From Polymyxa betae (lineage: Eukaryota > Endomyxa > Phytomyxea > Plasmodiophorida > Plasmodiophoridae): a stretch of DNA of 64,000 nucleotides. The translations under genes were made by a program, and so were the position numbers. Shown in pieces: positions 1 to 9,149 of this stretch. Every line of letters starts with the position of its first letter. Position 1 is the first letter of the stretch. The notes under the pieces were generated by a model. It did not search any database. It had not been told where the DNA came from and saw only the letters and a program-made list of their open reading frames with translations. The stretch is taken from positions 372,001 to 436,000 of the forward strand of contig RBZT01000125.1 in the NCBI GenBank assembly GCA_003693705.1. The letters are read 5' to 3'.

Positions 1-1029
1 TGCAGTGGTCCACCTCCAGAATATTTTAGGGACAGCAACATCATTACGCCAAGCGAACAATTTGGCTACACGTTCTGCAGATCGGCCTTCCAGGGAGAAG
101 TCCAGTTCCTTCATTAAGTTGCCTGAATACAACAATTTTGAATAGTGTCTCGATGCCGGTGATAATGCTTTACTTCTGAACTCATCAACCATCCACATTA
201 AGTCAAGATTTGGATAAAAGTACATGACACTTCTGCAAACGTTTGTCATGGTCAAGAGATCAGAAATGAAAAGCTGATGCAGACGAGGATACTGTTACAC
301 GCAGTCGATATCAGAACAACAAAAGCGAACCGTAATGCTAGTTCACCTGAATTTTAACGGCAACCTCCTTTCGTGAATGGCGAAGTGTCGCTCGATGAAC
401 CTAATCGAACATCGTAATCATGAACAGCGAACAAGGCAAAATGTTCGAACTTGAGCAAGGCTGGCGGCTGCGATAGGATTCGGATCGAACCAAGAAAAAA
501 TCTCGTTAGGGTGCCGTTTATGTTCCTGCTTAAACAGCCGAACGACATCCCCAAATGGACTGGGCTTGGCGTGATCTTGAAGTTTTGATAACGTCTGTGT
601 ATATTCGGCAGGAAGAACATGTGTTAGAGTAGCCATGTATTGACCCGCCTTCACATAGACACTAAAGCCGCACAATAACTAGATTGTTATAGCTGAGCAA
701 TTGGATTACGAACCCTCCATGTCTTAGACATAAAGTTAACAGTTTCTGGGCGCTTCGGGAATGCAGCTGCGCCCAGCATTCCTTGTCGTTTTCGCATTTT
801 GACAGTTGAAAATCAAACGCAATCGAGGTCGCGACGGATGTTGTTCGCTGGAAAATTGTATTAACAAGCGACAGCGAGTCGAAGCAAGACTGACGAAAAA
901 CCGGAATGAGGGCTCAAATGGGTTATGGTCGCGGGCATAAGCGATCCCAGCGGCAGTTCCCATAACCCCCATGCCGACCAGCTTGCGGCCATGAGCCGCC
1001 AGCAGCCGCTGCATGACAGAAAACGACAT
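1..1029 (-). CDS. ADCK1-like ABC1/aarF atypical kinase, 5' part (3' end outside window)
   Basis: Mitochondrial atypical protein kinase-like protein of the ABC1/ADCK family, ADCK1/yeast Mcp2 type, linked in that family to mitochondrial lipid and cristae homeostasis. The start at 1029 gives a short N-terminus with a hydrophobic stretch (LVGMGVMGTAAGIAYA). Exons read 895-1029, 714-847, 451-661 and 347-400, with introns of about 50 bases; at least one more small intron lies further in. Spliced, the protein contains the family KxGQ motif (GGVYVKAGQYMATL), the typical LPxEYTxTL segment, the Ala-rich loop (PIAAASLAQVH), the VAVKIQ lysine strand and the ELDFSLEG-SAERV segment. The catalytic loop and C-terminal half lie beyond base 1. 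Family assignment is strong; choice of ADCK1 over other ADCKs rests on the N-terminal arrangement. Confidence 0.88.
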
Positions 1030-1386
1030 GATCTGAGTGACGGACGTTGCCGTTGCAGGCCGATGGTCACGAGATGAAATCCATCGAAAATGGCAAAGAA
1101 CTGCGTTAAGGGGCTGCCTTCATCGTGACCATTTGAATGGTGAAGGCACCCTCCTGATATTGTAATGTTACCAGACTCACCCCGACTCATGACTCCCATC
1201 TTACAAAGGAGTACGGTAGGTAATGAGCAGGAGACAGCCTCTCTTGGAATATGGGGAAGCTGACACAGCCATAAGCAAAGGATTCGGAGTGATCGGATTC
1301 GGCCCGCCCTCTCTTGCTGCGACAGGCATCTCTGGAACAGACTCAATGACGCAACGGATGTAGACATTGAACCGTTTTTTATAGAA
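1030..1386. other. Intergenic region between ADCK1-like gene and UTP25
   Basis: This 357-base stretch holds the UTP25 3' flank and the ADCK1-like promoter. A 168-codon minus-strand frame (861-1367) overlaps it and runs into the ADCK1 first exon in another frame; its translation resembles nothing and it is treated as chance. No RNA gene or repeat seen. Confidence 0.5.
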
Positions 1387-4051
1387 TCAACAGAACATAT
1401 GTAGATCCTTATCGGCGCCGATCAATTTCGCTGCTCTAACAGACCCGATGATACGTTCAAGAGCAAAAGAGTCGAACCGAGAGAACAAGGCCAATGAGGT
1501 CTGTTGCGTATCGGCTTCAATGGCGTTTAGAAAGTCGACATAGAACTCAGGTTCTTGAGGAATGCTGTAGAAGAAGACCGTGTGGGCACCGCGAATACAA
1601 TAACGGCGAAAGAAATGAAATCGTTCGGTGCAGATTAAAAATTTCTGCTGGCCATGGAAAAATCGACTTCGAGCTCGAGCTACTGAACCTGAAACAAGTT
1701 AGACACTTTAAAATGAACAAAGAACGTCCCGATCATACCTTTTCCGGTGTATTCAGAGCATAGTGCGACTTTCACCTTCTGGGATCGCAATAGATTACGA
1801 ACCCGCACATAATCGAAATAAGAAGGGATAAAGATCAAGATCTGTGCCGATAAATCCTCTTTCAGCTGCGGGAGAATGACACTCGAGAACCATTTAAAAC
1901 GAGCCTCGGAAGCCTCCGCCACCGAACGTCCAGGATCGAATCGCTGGAAATGCTGACGGATGGGGCGTACTATCTTCTCGAGAACGCCTTCAAAGCGTTT
2001 CTGTCGTATTTTGATGGTCCCTGAAACCGATCGACAGTATTTGTTGGCGAGTGAATTGATTTCTGGTAGGCTGGACGTATCGTTATTAGGACAATTGATT
2101 CGTCGGAAAAAAGTTCGATTACCAATGAGATGCGAAGACCAACGTCTGACGGTAACGAGACGATAATCCATCTAAATGCCAATGATGAACACGAGAGAAA
2201 TCAGTGTGAGATCCATCCTATAGGAAATAATCAGAACCCATATCAATTGCGTATGTATGAAGGATTGTCTTACTCGAGGAATCTGATTGCAACAGTCTAA
2301 AACAGAGACAACATGGTCCCAATTCTGCATTGTATAAACATCAGACTGATCCAGCACAAGTATCTCCAACGACGAGAGAAAGTCGAATTCACGTTCGCTG
2401 GGTTTATCACCTTCACCGCCGACAATCATACGCAGACCAAGAGGTGAAGCAATGATGATATCAGACTAACAGGAATGAGACAGATTTAACGTATTGCCAG
2501 AGATTGACATACAGAGTAGAATTCCGAGTACAGCTTCACAGAACGATTTCCTAACTTGATTCCGATTCGGAAATTATCATCAAAATTGCCTAAATGGCAG
2601 ATCTTAGTAAACAGAAGTCGATGAAACCCTTTATCAGCCCCACCTTGAATGACGGCTCTGTACAATTCTGGTTTCGCATTGAAACGATTAAGTTCGTCAT
2701 CGTCCAAATTCGGTGGTCCAAATTCCTCAACGAATCGCTTGCGATTGGAGATCTGATCGGACCAGCTTAGGATAACAAGCAGATAAAGTCATTAGCAATG
2801 TTCACCTGACGGGTATATTTATGTGGAAGAAGTTCCAGCAAGCGGTTAATAACATCGAAAGCGTTGCTTTTGAACGGGCACATAATCAGGACCTTCGGTT
2901 GTGTGAAACCTTGATCACGAACTTCCGCATCAGGATCACTGGCGAGTATCTCGTCGCCTTCTGCGACTTTACGTCTTCCATAGAGGATATGACGAACAAT
3001 ATGACTGAGATAAGCATCACTGCGATCACATTAATGAACAGGTTCAGAATCAAGCAGAAATGAGTGGTACCTAATTGGTTGATCATTACCGTGAGCACGA
3101 CAAGTAAATACGAGATCTTGATATCTGGAGATAATCGGCGATAGAGGCGACGGCTCTATTGTAGATGCTGATTGGAGCTGATTGCCTGGCCACTGGTTCT
3201 GTAGCAAGGATGAATACGAGGAATACAATTTAGCAGGTTAAAGAAACGATTACAAGGAGTTCCAAAGATGTTGGATGGCTCGCGAATGACGTCTGTCTTT
3301 CTGCTTTATCGAATCGGCCTGTTGCCTTCCACTCAGCCAGACCGTCTGCCAACTCGACGAAATCAGAAGTCGGTTGCCCTAAACTGCGGTCAATGGAGGG
3401 AAAACAGAAGCAACATGCATCGTAATAACCTGCAATATCAGAGCTATGGAAATGTCGATCATAGAATCCATAGTCGATCTTGATAGATCTGGCATTACCA
3501 TCGCTATCTACAGATCCAGCATCGTCTTCTTCTTCTTCGTTTACTTCGCTTTCTTCTCCAGATTCGGAGTTGTCGGGATCCTCAATGCCATTATCGTCGG
3601 TGTCAGCTTCCTCGTCAGAGTCAGTATTTTCATCGTTTTCGCTATGGTCGCCTTCATCAGTATCGTTATCAGAGGCGTCATCACTGCTCTGAGGCGCAAT
3701 CTCAATATTGTCACCATATTGAGCGCGCAGCTCTTCCAATTCTTTTTCAGTCAGCTCAACATTCTCCTCAAGTTCGCTCCCATCACCATCATCGTCGTCG
3801 TCCTCGGATTGTTCAGCTCCAGTTTCTTCCAGGCGTCGTCTTTTCAGAATTGGTTGATATTTCGGATTGACTTCTAATTGAGAAACAAGTTTGTCGAATG
3901 GATCGACTTCGGAATCCGAACTGTCAGAATGACTATCTGTTGCTGGGCTTCTCTGTGTTCGAATTCCGCCCATATTGACTAAGAATCCCGAAATCGAAAT
4001 TCCAGTTTTCAGTATTCCACAATCAAGAAAATCTGCGCGCGTCACGGACAT
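1387..4051 (-). CDS. UTP25: U3 snoRNP-associated protein UTP25 (digestive organ expansion factor homologue)
   Basis: Nucleolar small-subunit processome factor; UTP25 resembles a DEAD-box helicase but lacks working catalytic motifs in known members. The first exon (from 4051) encodes a long Asp/Glu/Ser-rich N-terminus typical of nucleolar proteins, with several acidic runs around residues 80-170. Downstream exons carry the conserved C-terminal half: [12 protein letters not shown], then [16 protein letters not shown], an SEYT segment, [20 protein letters not shown], and [18 protein letters not shown] followed the last exon codon by codon to a TGA at 1387-1389. Several introns of about 50 bases lie between 1680 and 3260; their exact borders were not all resolved. 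The divergent neighbour starts at 4827, leaving a repeat-bearing upstream region. Confidence 0.9.
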
Positions 4052-4130
4052 TTTTCTCGAATTTTTGTATTTTTTACCAATAAGATGTTTTGCTAGAGTT
4101 TAACGCGAAAATTTTTAATAATGCTGAAAA

Positions 4131-4307
4131 CCTCGAATATTAGGCACACTGTAAATCAAGCGAAATGTGAACCCTTGAATAAAAGGCACATTTTACGTTA
4201 CTTTGAATATAGGGCATATGCCTTATGCCCAAGGGATAGGGTCCCGTAGGCGGATATGATCAGAAATTATTCAACCTTGAATATATGGCATATGCCTTAT
4301 AAGCAGG
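4131..4307. repeat. Four dispersed copies of a GAATAt-n-GGCAyA element
   Basis: Four related elements begin near 4131, 4173, 4201 and 4274, each with the core CTTGAATAtaNGGCAcA/tA. The last two are longer and contain the perfect palindrome GGCATATGCC followed by TTAT. They sit 80-250 bases upstream of UTP25 and several hundred bases upstream of the divergent membrane-protein gene. They could be binding sites for a dimeric factor or remnants of a small element. Confidence 0.6.
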
Positions 4308-4377
4308 GGAAGACGGTAGTGGTTTAAGTGCACCTTGCTACGAATTATCCTTATCGAAGTGATTGATTTGGATGACA

Positions 4378-4394
4378 TAGGGTTTTAGGGTTAG
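4378..4394. promoter_or_regulatory. Telomere-like box (TAGGG repeats) upstream of UTP25
   Basis: The sequence TAGGGTTTTAGGGTTAG has tandem TTAGGG-like units. In yeasts and plants such telo-boxes occur upstream of ribosome-biogenesis genes; here the box lies about 330 bases upstream of a ribosome-biogenesis gene. Function is inferred only. Confidence 0.3.
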
Positions 4395-4826
4395 CTCGAC
4401 ATTGCTGTTTACTTGCCATGCGGCCTTCTGGATACTTAACGTATGCAGATGAGTGGAGCTAGCAAATCTCAATTACTACAGATTGACTTCTTTGCATATA
4501 CAGTCAGAGAAACAGATTTCTTTGTATCATCTAACGGTGATCTAAATCTATCGTTTTTCATAAACAGAAAGAGTAGAACAAAGAATTCGGAGTGCGATTT
4601 ATTTGCAAGACTCGATCATTGAAATCATATCACGAGTATTTTATATTCTGCGAATCGGCAAATAACTTCACTTGGGAGGTTGTTGCTGCATAAAACTAAG
4701 CATTTCATAGTATTAATCTGTACTTACGACAATGGTATAATATGCAAAGAATTGTAACATTGCTGCGTGGTGGATTGCCCAAACTTTTGGGATCGACAGG
4801 GCGGCGTCATCAAACTCAGCTAGTTA
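4395..4826. other. AT-rich intergenic region before 4827 gene
   Basis: No gene recognised. A 34-codon ATG frame at 4742-4846 ends in a stop and overlaps the start of the next gene in another frame; it may be an upstream frame in the leader. No RNA gene motif seen. Confidence 0.4.
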
Positions 4827-5585
4827 ATGCGATCGCCATCTGACGATGGTGGCCATCTTTGGAAATCAACAGTACCCATCGTGCTGGCCTGTTGCTATGT
4901 GGCTTTAGCCAGCGATGCTGTGGCCATGTCTCTGTCATCAGCTGCAATAGATCCAGTTATAATATCTGTGATCCTGTTTGCCACATTGCACAGCATTTGC
5001 TCTCTATCATTCCTGTGGCAATCATCCCCTTCCGCTTTCCGTCTGTTTCTTCAATCAACATCTCTATTGGTTGTTCTTCCGATCGGGAGTCGTATCGCTG
5101 CTGCTTGGAATGTACCTTTTGTATGATTTGGGATATGTCGTTACCTGATCCTGCCCGGTGATTGCTTAAACAGGGATTCTTCCGTTTAAAAGACAGTGTC
5201 ATCGCCATAATAGGATTCGCAGCTGTACTAGCAGGTTTTCTGGAGTTTGCATTCAAAGGTGACAAGCTGTTATACGATTCGCGGTCAGTTATATTCGATG
5301 AATCGCTATCATAATTTAAATATCCCGTCTTTTAGAATTAGTATTTTGCAATTCATTCATGCATCAGCGAATGCACTTTGCTGGGCGCTGATTATCTCAT
5401 TGTTCACGCACACGAGCTGCTCAGTGCAGGTCATGCTAATCGGCTGTATAATCCATACAGTTTCAGTACTTAGCTTGCCAAGAATTCACAGCATCGGGAT
5501 TGAGGTTGCAGTATTTATTCTTATTTTGGCTCTATATATTACGTTTACACAGTCTATCCTAATAACAACTATTATTCATTCTTAA
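4827..5585 (+). CDS. Multi-pass membrane protein, unrecognised
   Basis: Three exons joined by two introns (about 5120-5171 and 5283-5333) give a protein of roughly 220 residues with about seven hydrophobic segments, for example VPIVLACCYVALASDAV, IISVILFATLHSICSLSFLW, VIAIIGFAAVLAGFLEFAF and VAVFILILALYITF. Splicing joins NVPF to GFFRLKDSV and YDSR to ISILQFIHASANALCW in one frame. The segment from the AGFLEF helix to the helix after LQFIHASANALCW faintly resembles the ciliary transition-zone protein TMEM107, which would suit the nearby NPHP4, but the length and the extra N-terminal helices do not fit well. I do not assign a function. Start chosen as the first ATG of the open frame. Confidence 0.6.
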
Positions 5586-5681
5586 AACACCAACACCATT
5601 GTGAAACCGCTCCGTTTCTATTGATTAAATATCTTCAACAATTTTATCAAGCTGCCGTTGTATGTACTTCGGCTGGGTTCA

Positions 5682-6843
5682 CTAACCACCTGCACGCGCT
5701 CTGTCCAGACGTTTTGGATACTTCAATGCGATGCGGTCAGAATTCCAGCGAAAGGCCGACGTTACCATGACCACAAGGGGATGGATCAAAACGTCAAAGA
5801 TGTAGAGACGGCGAGGCGTGACACCCGACATCAGAGCAATCAGAAAATCCTGCAGAATATCCGGGCACGAGCAGTTGAAATCGCCCTTTCGTACCGAATA
5901 CCAGATATAAGTGGCAACAGTGTCAGGAGAATGGGCAGATGGCATCAACATCTCAACAGTCTCCACAGGCTTCGTCTTGCTTTCTTCTATGAATCCGGCA
6001 GTTTCTGTATCAGGAGGATACGCGACCGAGATCTTGATATTGAATCCGCTGAATTCATTACGCAGAGCCTCGCCGAGGCCTCGAACAGCAAATTTTCTGA
6101 ACCAATCGTTGAGAATAGGAGCCGTCAAGTAACTAGCTGAACATACGTTGGGCTATACGATGAGTACCCGAGCCATCCGCTAATACCAGCCCCAGATGAA
6201 ACCAGAACGATATGACCGCTTTTAGCTGCGACCATATGAGGAAGGGCAGCTTTTGCACATGCAACGGTTCCGAGGTAGTTGAGTTCGACAGACTACAGAG
6301 ACAATGCTTCAACAATTGATTCTGCAGCAGAATCAGGCAATCCGTTACCTTCCTGAAGACATCCATTCCTTGCTCCAGGAAATAACCTGGAAAAGCGGCT
6401 CCGGCAGCACATACCAGATAATCAGGAGACCCATAAATATCAATGGCCTCATTAATAGCCTTGGCGATGTCTTCGTGATTAATAACATCAGCAGAAATAA
6501 TCTTGACATCGCATTTAGGCGATTTAGCCAGAATATCGACCTTCGCTGCCTCTAAATTGCTTAAGGATCTGGAAATTACTGTAATAGCACGAGCATTATG
6601 CTGAGCTGCTTGAATAGCCATTGATTTTCCAATGCCTAATATCACAACATGAACAAGGGAGTCAGAACGCCTGGAAAGACTACCTGAAGATCCGCCAACC
6701 ACAATGACATGCTTATTGAATAACGACTTCGATGGTTTCATCCATCGCCAGACAATTTCAGCAAGCAGAAGCAGCAGTGGAATGATCACCACGCTGGCAA
6801 TGATAATCGTGACCTGGCTGTCATGAGACACCTCAACGGCCAT
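5682..6843 (-). CDS. 3-ketodihydrosphingosine (3-ketosphinganine) reductase
   Basis: NADPH-dependent short-chain dehydrogenase that reduces 3-ketosphinganine to sphinganine in ER sphingolipid synthesis (KDSR/yeast Tsc10). An N-terminal membrane anchor (IIIASVVIIPLLLLLAEIVW, about residues 13-32) precedes the Rossmann fold: VIVVGGSSGIGKSMA nucleotide loop after splicing, the NAG-equivalent LVCAAGAAFPGYF, NYLGTVACAKAALPH, the catalytic SSYSPTKFAVRG (Ser-Tyr-x3-Lys) and RNEFSGFNIKISVAYPPDTET. Three introns were resolved: one splits the GSSG|IGKS loop, one follows FRK, one lies within SPT|KFAV. The tail carries further hydrophobic stretches, as usual in the family. Converges with the preceding plus-strand gene across a gap of 96 bases. 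Confidence 0.95.
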
Positions 6844-7618
6844 CTTATCTCCAGCGGCACCCTAGGGCAGACAAGCGTGGCAATTGGCCCCAGATTCGAG
6901 CCAGACGAGAGCTAAGGCTGGCCGAATTCGAGACTGCTCTTAATCCGAGATTAAGAACCTCAAAACGTCAGAGGGTGTTCCGTGACCGAGTCACCGATTC
7001 AAGACCTCAGTGCGCGCACTTTATAGCTTTATGTGCGCGGGTTGCGCCTGCAGAATCGCGCAGATCGCTTGAATGAAGTGCAAAATTATGACCAGCGAAC
7101 ATTCTGGTTGTGTTGCAATCGGGTTCATTTCGTAGTTGACCAATTTACGGGTCGGACCTCTCGGTCCATGATGGCAGCTGGTCAAACTGGCTTGCAGTCA
7201 TAGTCAGGGTCACAGGTCGTACTCGATTTCGTCAATCCCGATATTCAGGCGAGTGAACAAGCTCGCCAGGGTACGGTTGCCAGCCTGCAGTGCACATTGG
7301 TCAAACAATTACGATTACCGCGTCGCCTTATCTCGCCTGCTTTTGCCTTTTCCTTTACTGTCAATCCATTTTTTTGATCGTGCTCAGTACCTGTTTCCAT
7401 AAATTTCGAATATCTAATATCATTAAGATTGCGCGATTTCACTTCTGAGTTAGATTCTTTGGTCATGAGAAGTAACGGTGGATTTTTTGAGATACCCAGA
7501 TCAATATAGAGCAGTCCCATGGATCGTTTCGGTAGGCGGGTCGAGTGAGCTATTAGAGCGTTTTTGTTTCTTTATTGTGCAAATCAACACCGGTGCCGAT
7601 TTGCTGCAATCTTCAACA
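6844..7618. other. Intergenic region between KDSR and MYB gene
   Basis: Divergent promoter region of 775 bases. A 91-codon minus-strand ATG frame (7245-7520) and a plus-strand extension of the MYB frame upstream to 7478 are present, neither with recognisable content. No RNA gene identified. Confidence 0.4.
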
Positions 7619-8684
7619 ATGAACAAGCCAGTAAATCACGAATTTGTCGTTGTTAAGCCGGACGATATCGAGTCGAGCTCGGAGGGACAAGCACCCGGCC
7701 GGAAAGAAAACGAGCTGGGCGAAGCTGAACCTAAGCGCTCTTCCCGCACGTGGACAACTGAAGTAAGATGGATCCAACAAAGAGCATTCTGACTGACTTT
7801 CGCTCAAGGAAGACGAGCAGATTGGGAAATTTGTTCGCCAATTTGGGACGAGAAAGTGGACGACAGTGAGCATGTTCTTGAAGCGATACACGGGAAAGCA
7901 ATGTCGTGAACGGTAATTGTGGCTTAAGCTAGCAACAAATCCAATCCAATTTAATCGCTATTTTAGCTGGCATAATCACCTGAATCCTGACATCCGTAGA
8001 GATCGCTGGTCCAAGGAAGAGGATGAGACCATCGTCAGAGAGCATATGGCTAGAGGCACCCGATGGTCGGAAATTGCGAAATCTTTGCCTGGCAGGTTTG
8101 GCTAGTCGTTTGCAGTAATGGTCTGTGATTGAAATTGGTTTTAAGAACAGACAATGCCATAAAAAACCGCTGGAATTCCACTATGAGACGTGTCTGCAGA
8201 CATATCAAAGCAATGCAATCAGGCAATACACCAGGCAGGCGTATTTCACTGCCATCTGGTGAAGAGAGTCAACTCTATCCATATTGCCTTTCATTGGTTC
8301 AGAACAACAGCGACGACATAACCATGTGCTATTAGAATAACCTTGACTGATGAATCTGTGTTTACTGTCTTGTTCAGGCCAATGTTTCAAGACCATAATC
8401 CTGGAGTGAGAATAGGCGAGGTTTACGATGCTGTTAAGCACCCGGATCATTCACCGATTTCTATCCCGATCCCGATCAGGCCTGTTCAGAACATGGGGGT
8501 GCAGAAACAGTCAATTCAGCAAGAACCAGTTGTGAGTCAGACCAGCTTCGAAACGGATGGACTCCCAGTTCCTATTATCGATGAGAAACTTCTTGGTGCT
8601 GCACAGATCTTGTTTCAATCGGCATCACCGAATAGCTCTGTAGTGCTCACTGATAATATTAATTCTAAAATATTCAATGTTTAG
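7619..8684 (+). CDS. R2R3-type MYB DNA-binding protein
   Basis: Nuclear transcription-factor-like protein with two adjacent MYB repeats. After removal of introns near 7762-7807, 7914-7966, 8096-8150 and 8328-8378, repeat 1 reads RTWTTEEDEQIGKFV ... KWTTVSMFL ... CRERWHNHLNP and repeat 2 reads RWSKEEDETIVREH ... [21 protein letters not shown]; the regularly spaced tryptophans of the MYB helices are all present (the first two of repeat 1 as W). A 160-residue tail, rich in Pro/Gln and without recognised domains, follows and ends at the TAG of 8682-8684. The open frame extends upstream to an ATG at 7478, so the start at 7619 is a choice based on the acidic MNKPVNHEFVVVKPDD opening. Could also be a MYB-like cell-cycle or splicing regulator; the NAIKNRW helix favours the c-Myb/plant-MYB class. 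Confidence 0.9.
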
Positions 8685-9149
8685 ATTCTCGCAGCTCCTT
8701 TATCATGCATTTCTCAACGCTCTATGGGAAGTTGTGTCAAGTCGGCATCACGATTATTTCCCAGCCCTTGTTTATCGGATCGGCAGGGTATCACGCCACC
8801 AAAACAGTTCATCCAATATGACAATATGGAATTGGAACTAGGTCATCCTGCAGGTTTTCATCCCTACAAACCCATCCTATCCACAGCACGCTTTCATCCC
8901 GACATTACCCATCCTATTTCACAGCACGCTTTCATACCTACAAACCCATCCGATTTCACAGCACGCTTTCATCCCTACAAACCCTCTGCCGGAAAGTTCC
9001 CTACCAAGGGTTGTGGGCCTATTAGCGTGACACGCGCACTACTTTTGATCTTTCGCTCTCCAGTGCAGTAAAAAGTAGAGTGACTGTGTCGGTGGGCCGT
9101 CTTGAAATCATTTCATATAGAGCCATTTCGCTTTTTCCTTCATTGAGCC
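8685..9149. other. Intergenic region with minisatellite, upstream of BRO1-domain gene
   Basis: Besides the 37-bp repeat, a 115-codon frame (8724-9071) spans the region; it depends on the repeat and has no recognisable content. The remainder should be the promoter of the gene starting at 9150. Confidence 0.4.
8855..9000. repeat. 37-bp tandem repeat (about 3.8 copies)
   Basis: Copies begin near 8855, 8892, 8929 and 8966, an exact 37-base spacing. The consensus includes CTTTCATCCCTACAAACCCA followed by TCC-n-ATTTCACAGCACG. Because 37 is not a multiple of three, the open frame running through it (8724-9071) is unlikely to be coding. It lies between the MYB gene and the BRO1 gene. Confidence 0.85.

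Noticed and set aside
861-1367. 168-codon minus-strand ORF
   Set aside because: Overlaps the ADCK1-like first exon in another frame, no recognisable content, and starts at a non-ATG-favoured position.
3446-3877. Hydrophobic plus-strand ORF of 143 codons
   Set aside because: It is the antisense of the Asp/Glu-rich UTP25 N-terminus, which always reads as Ile/Val/Phe/Ser-rich on the other strand.
8724-9071. 115-codon ORF across the minisatellite
   Set aside because: The 37-base period changes frame at each copy and only chance keeps it open.
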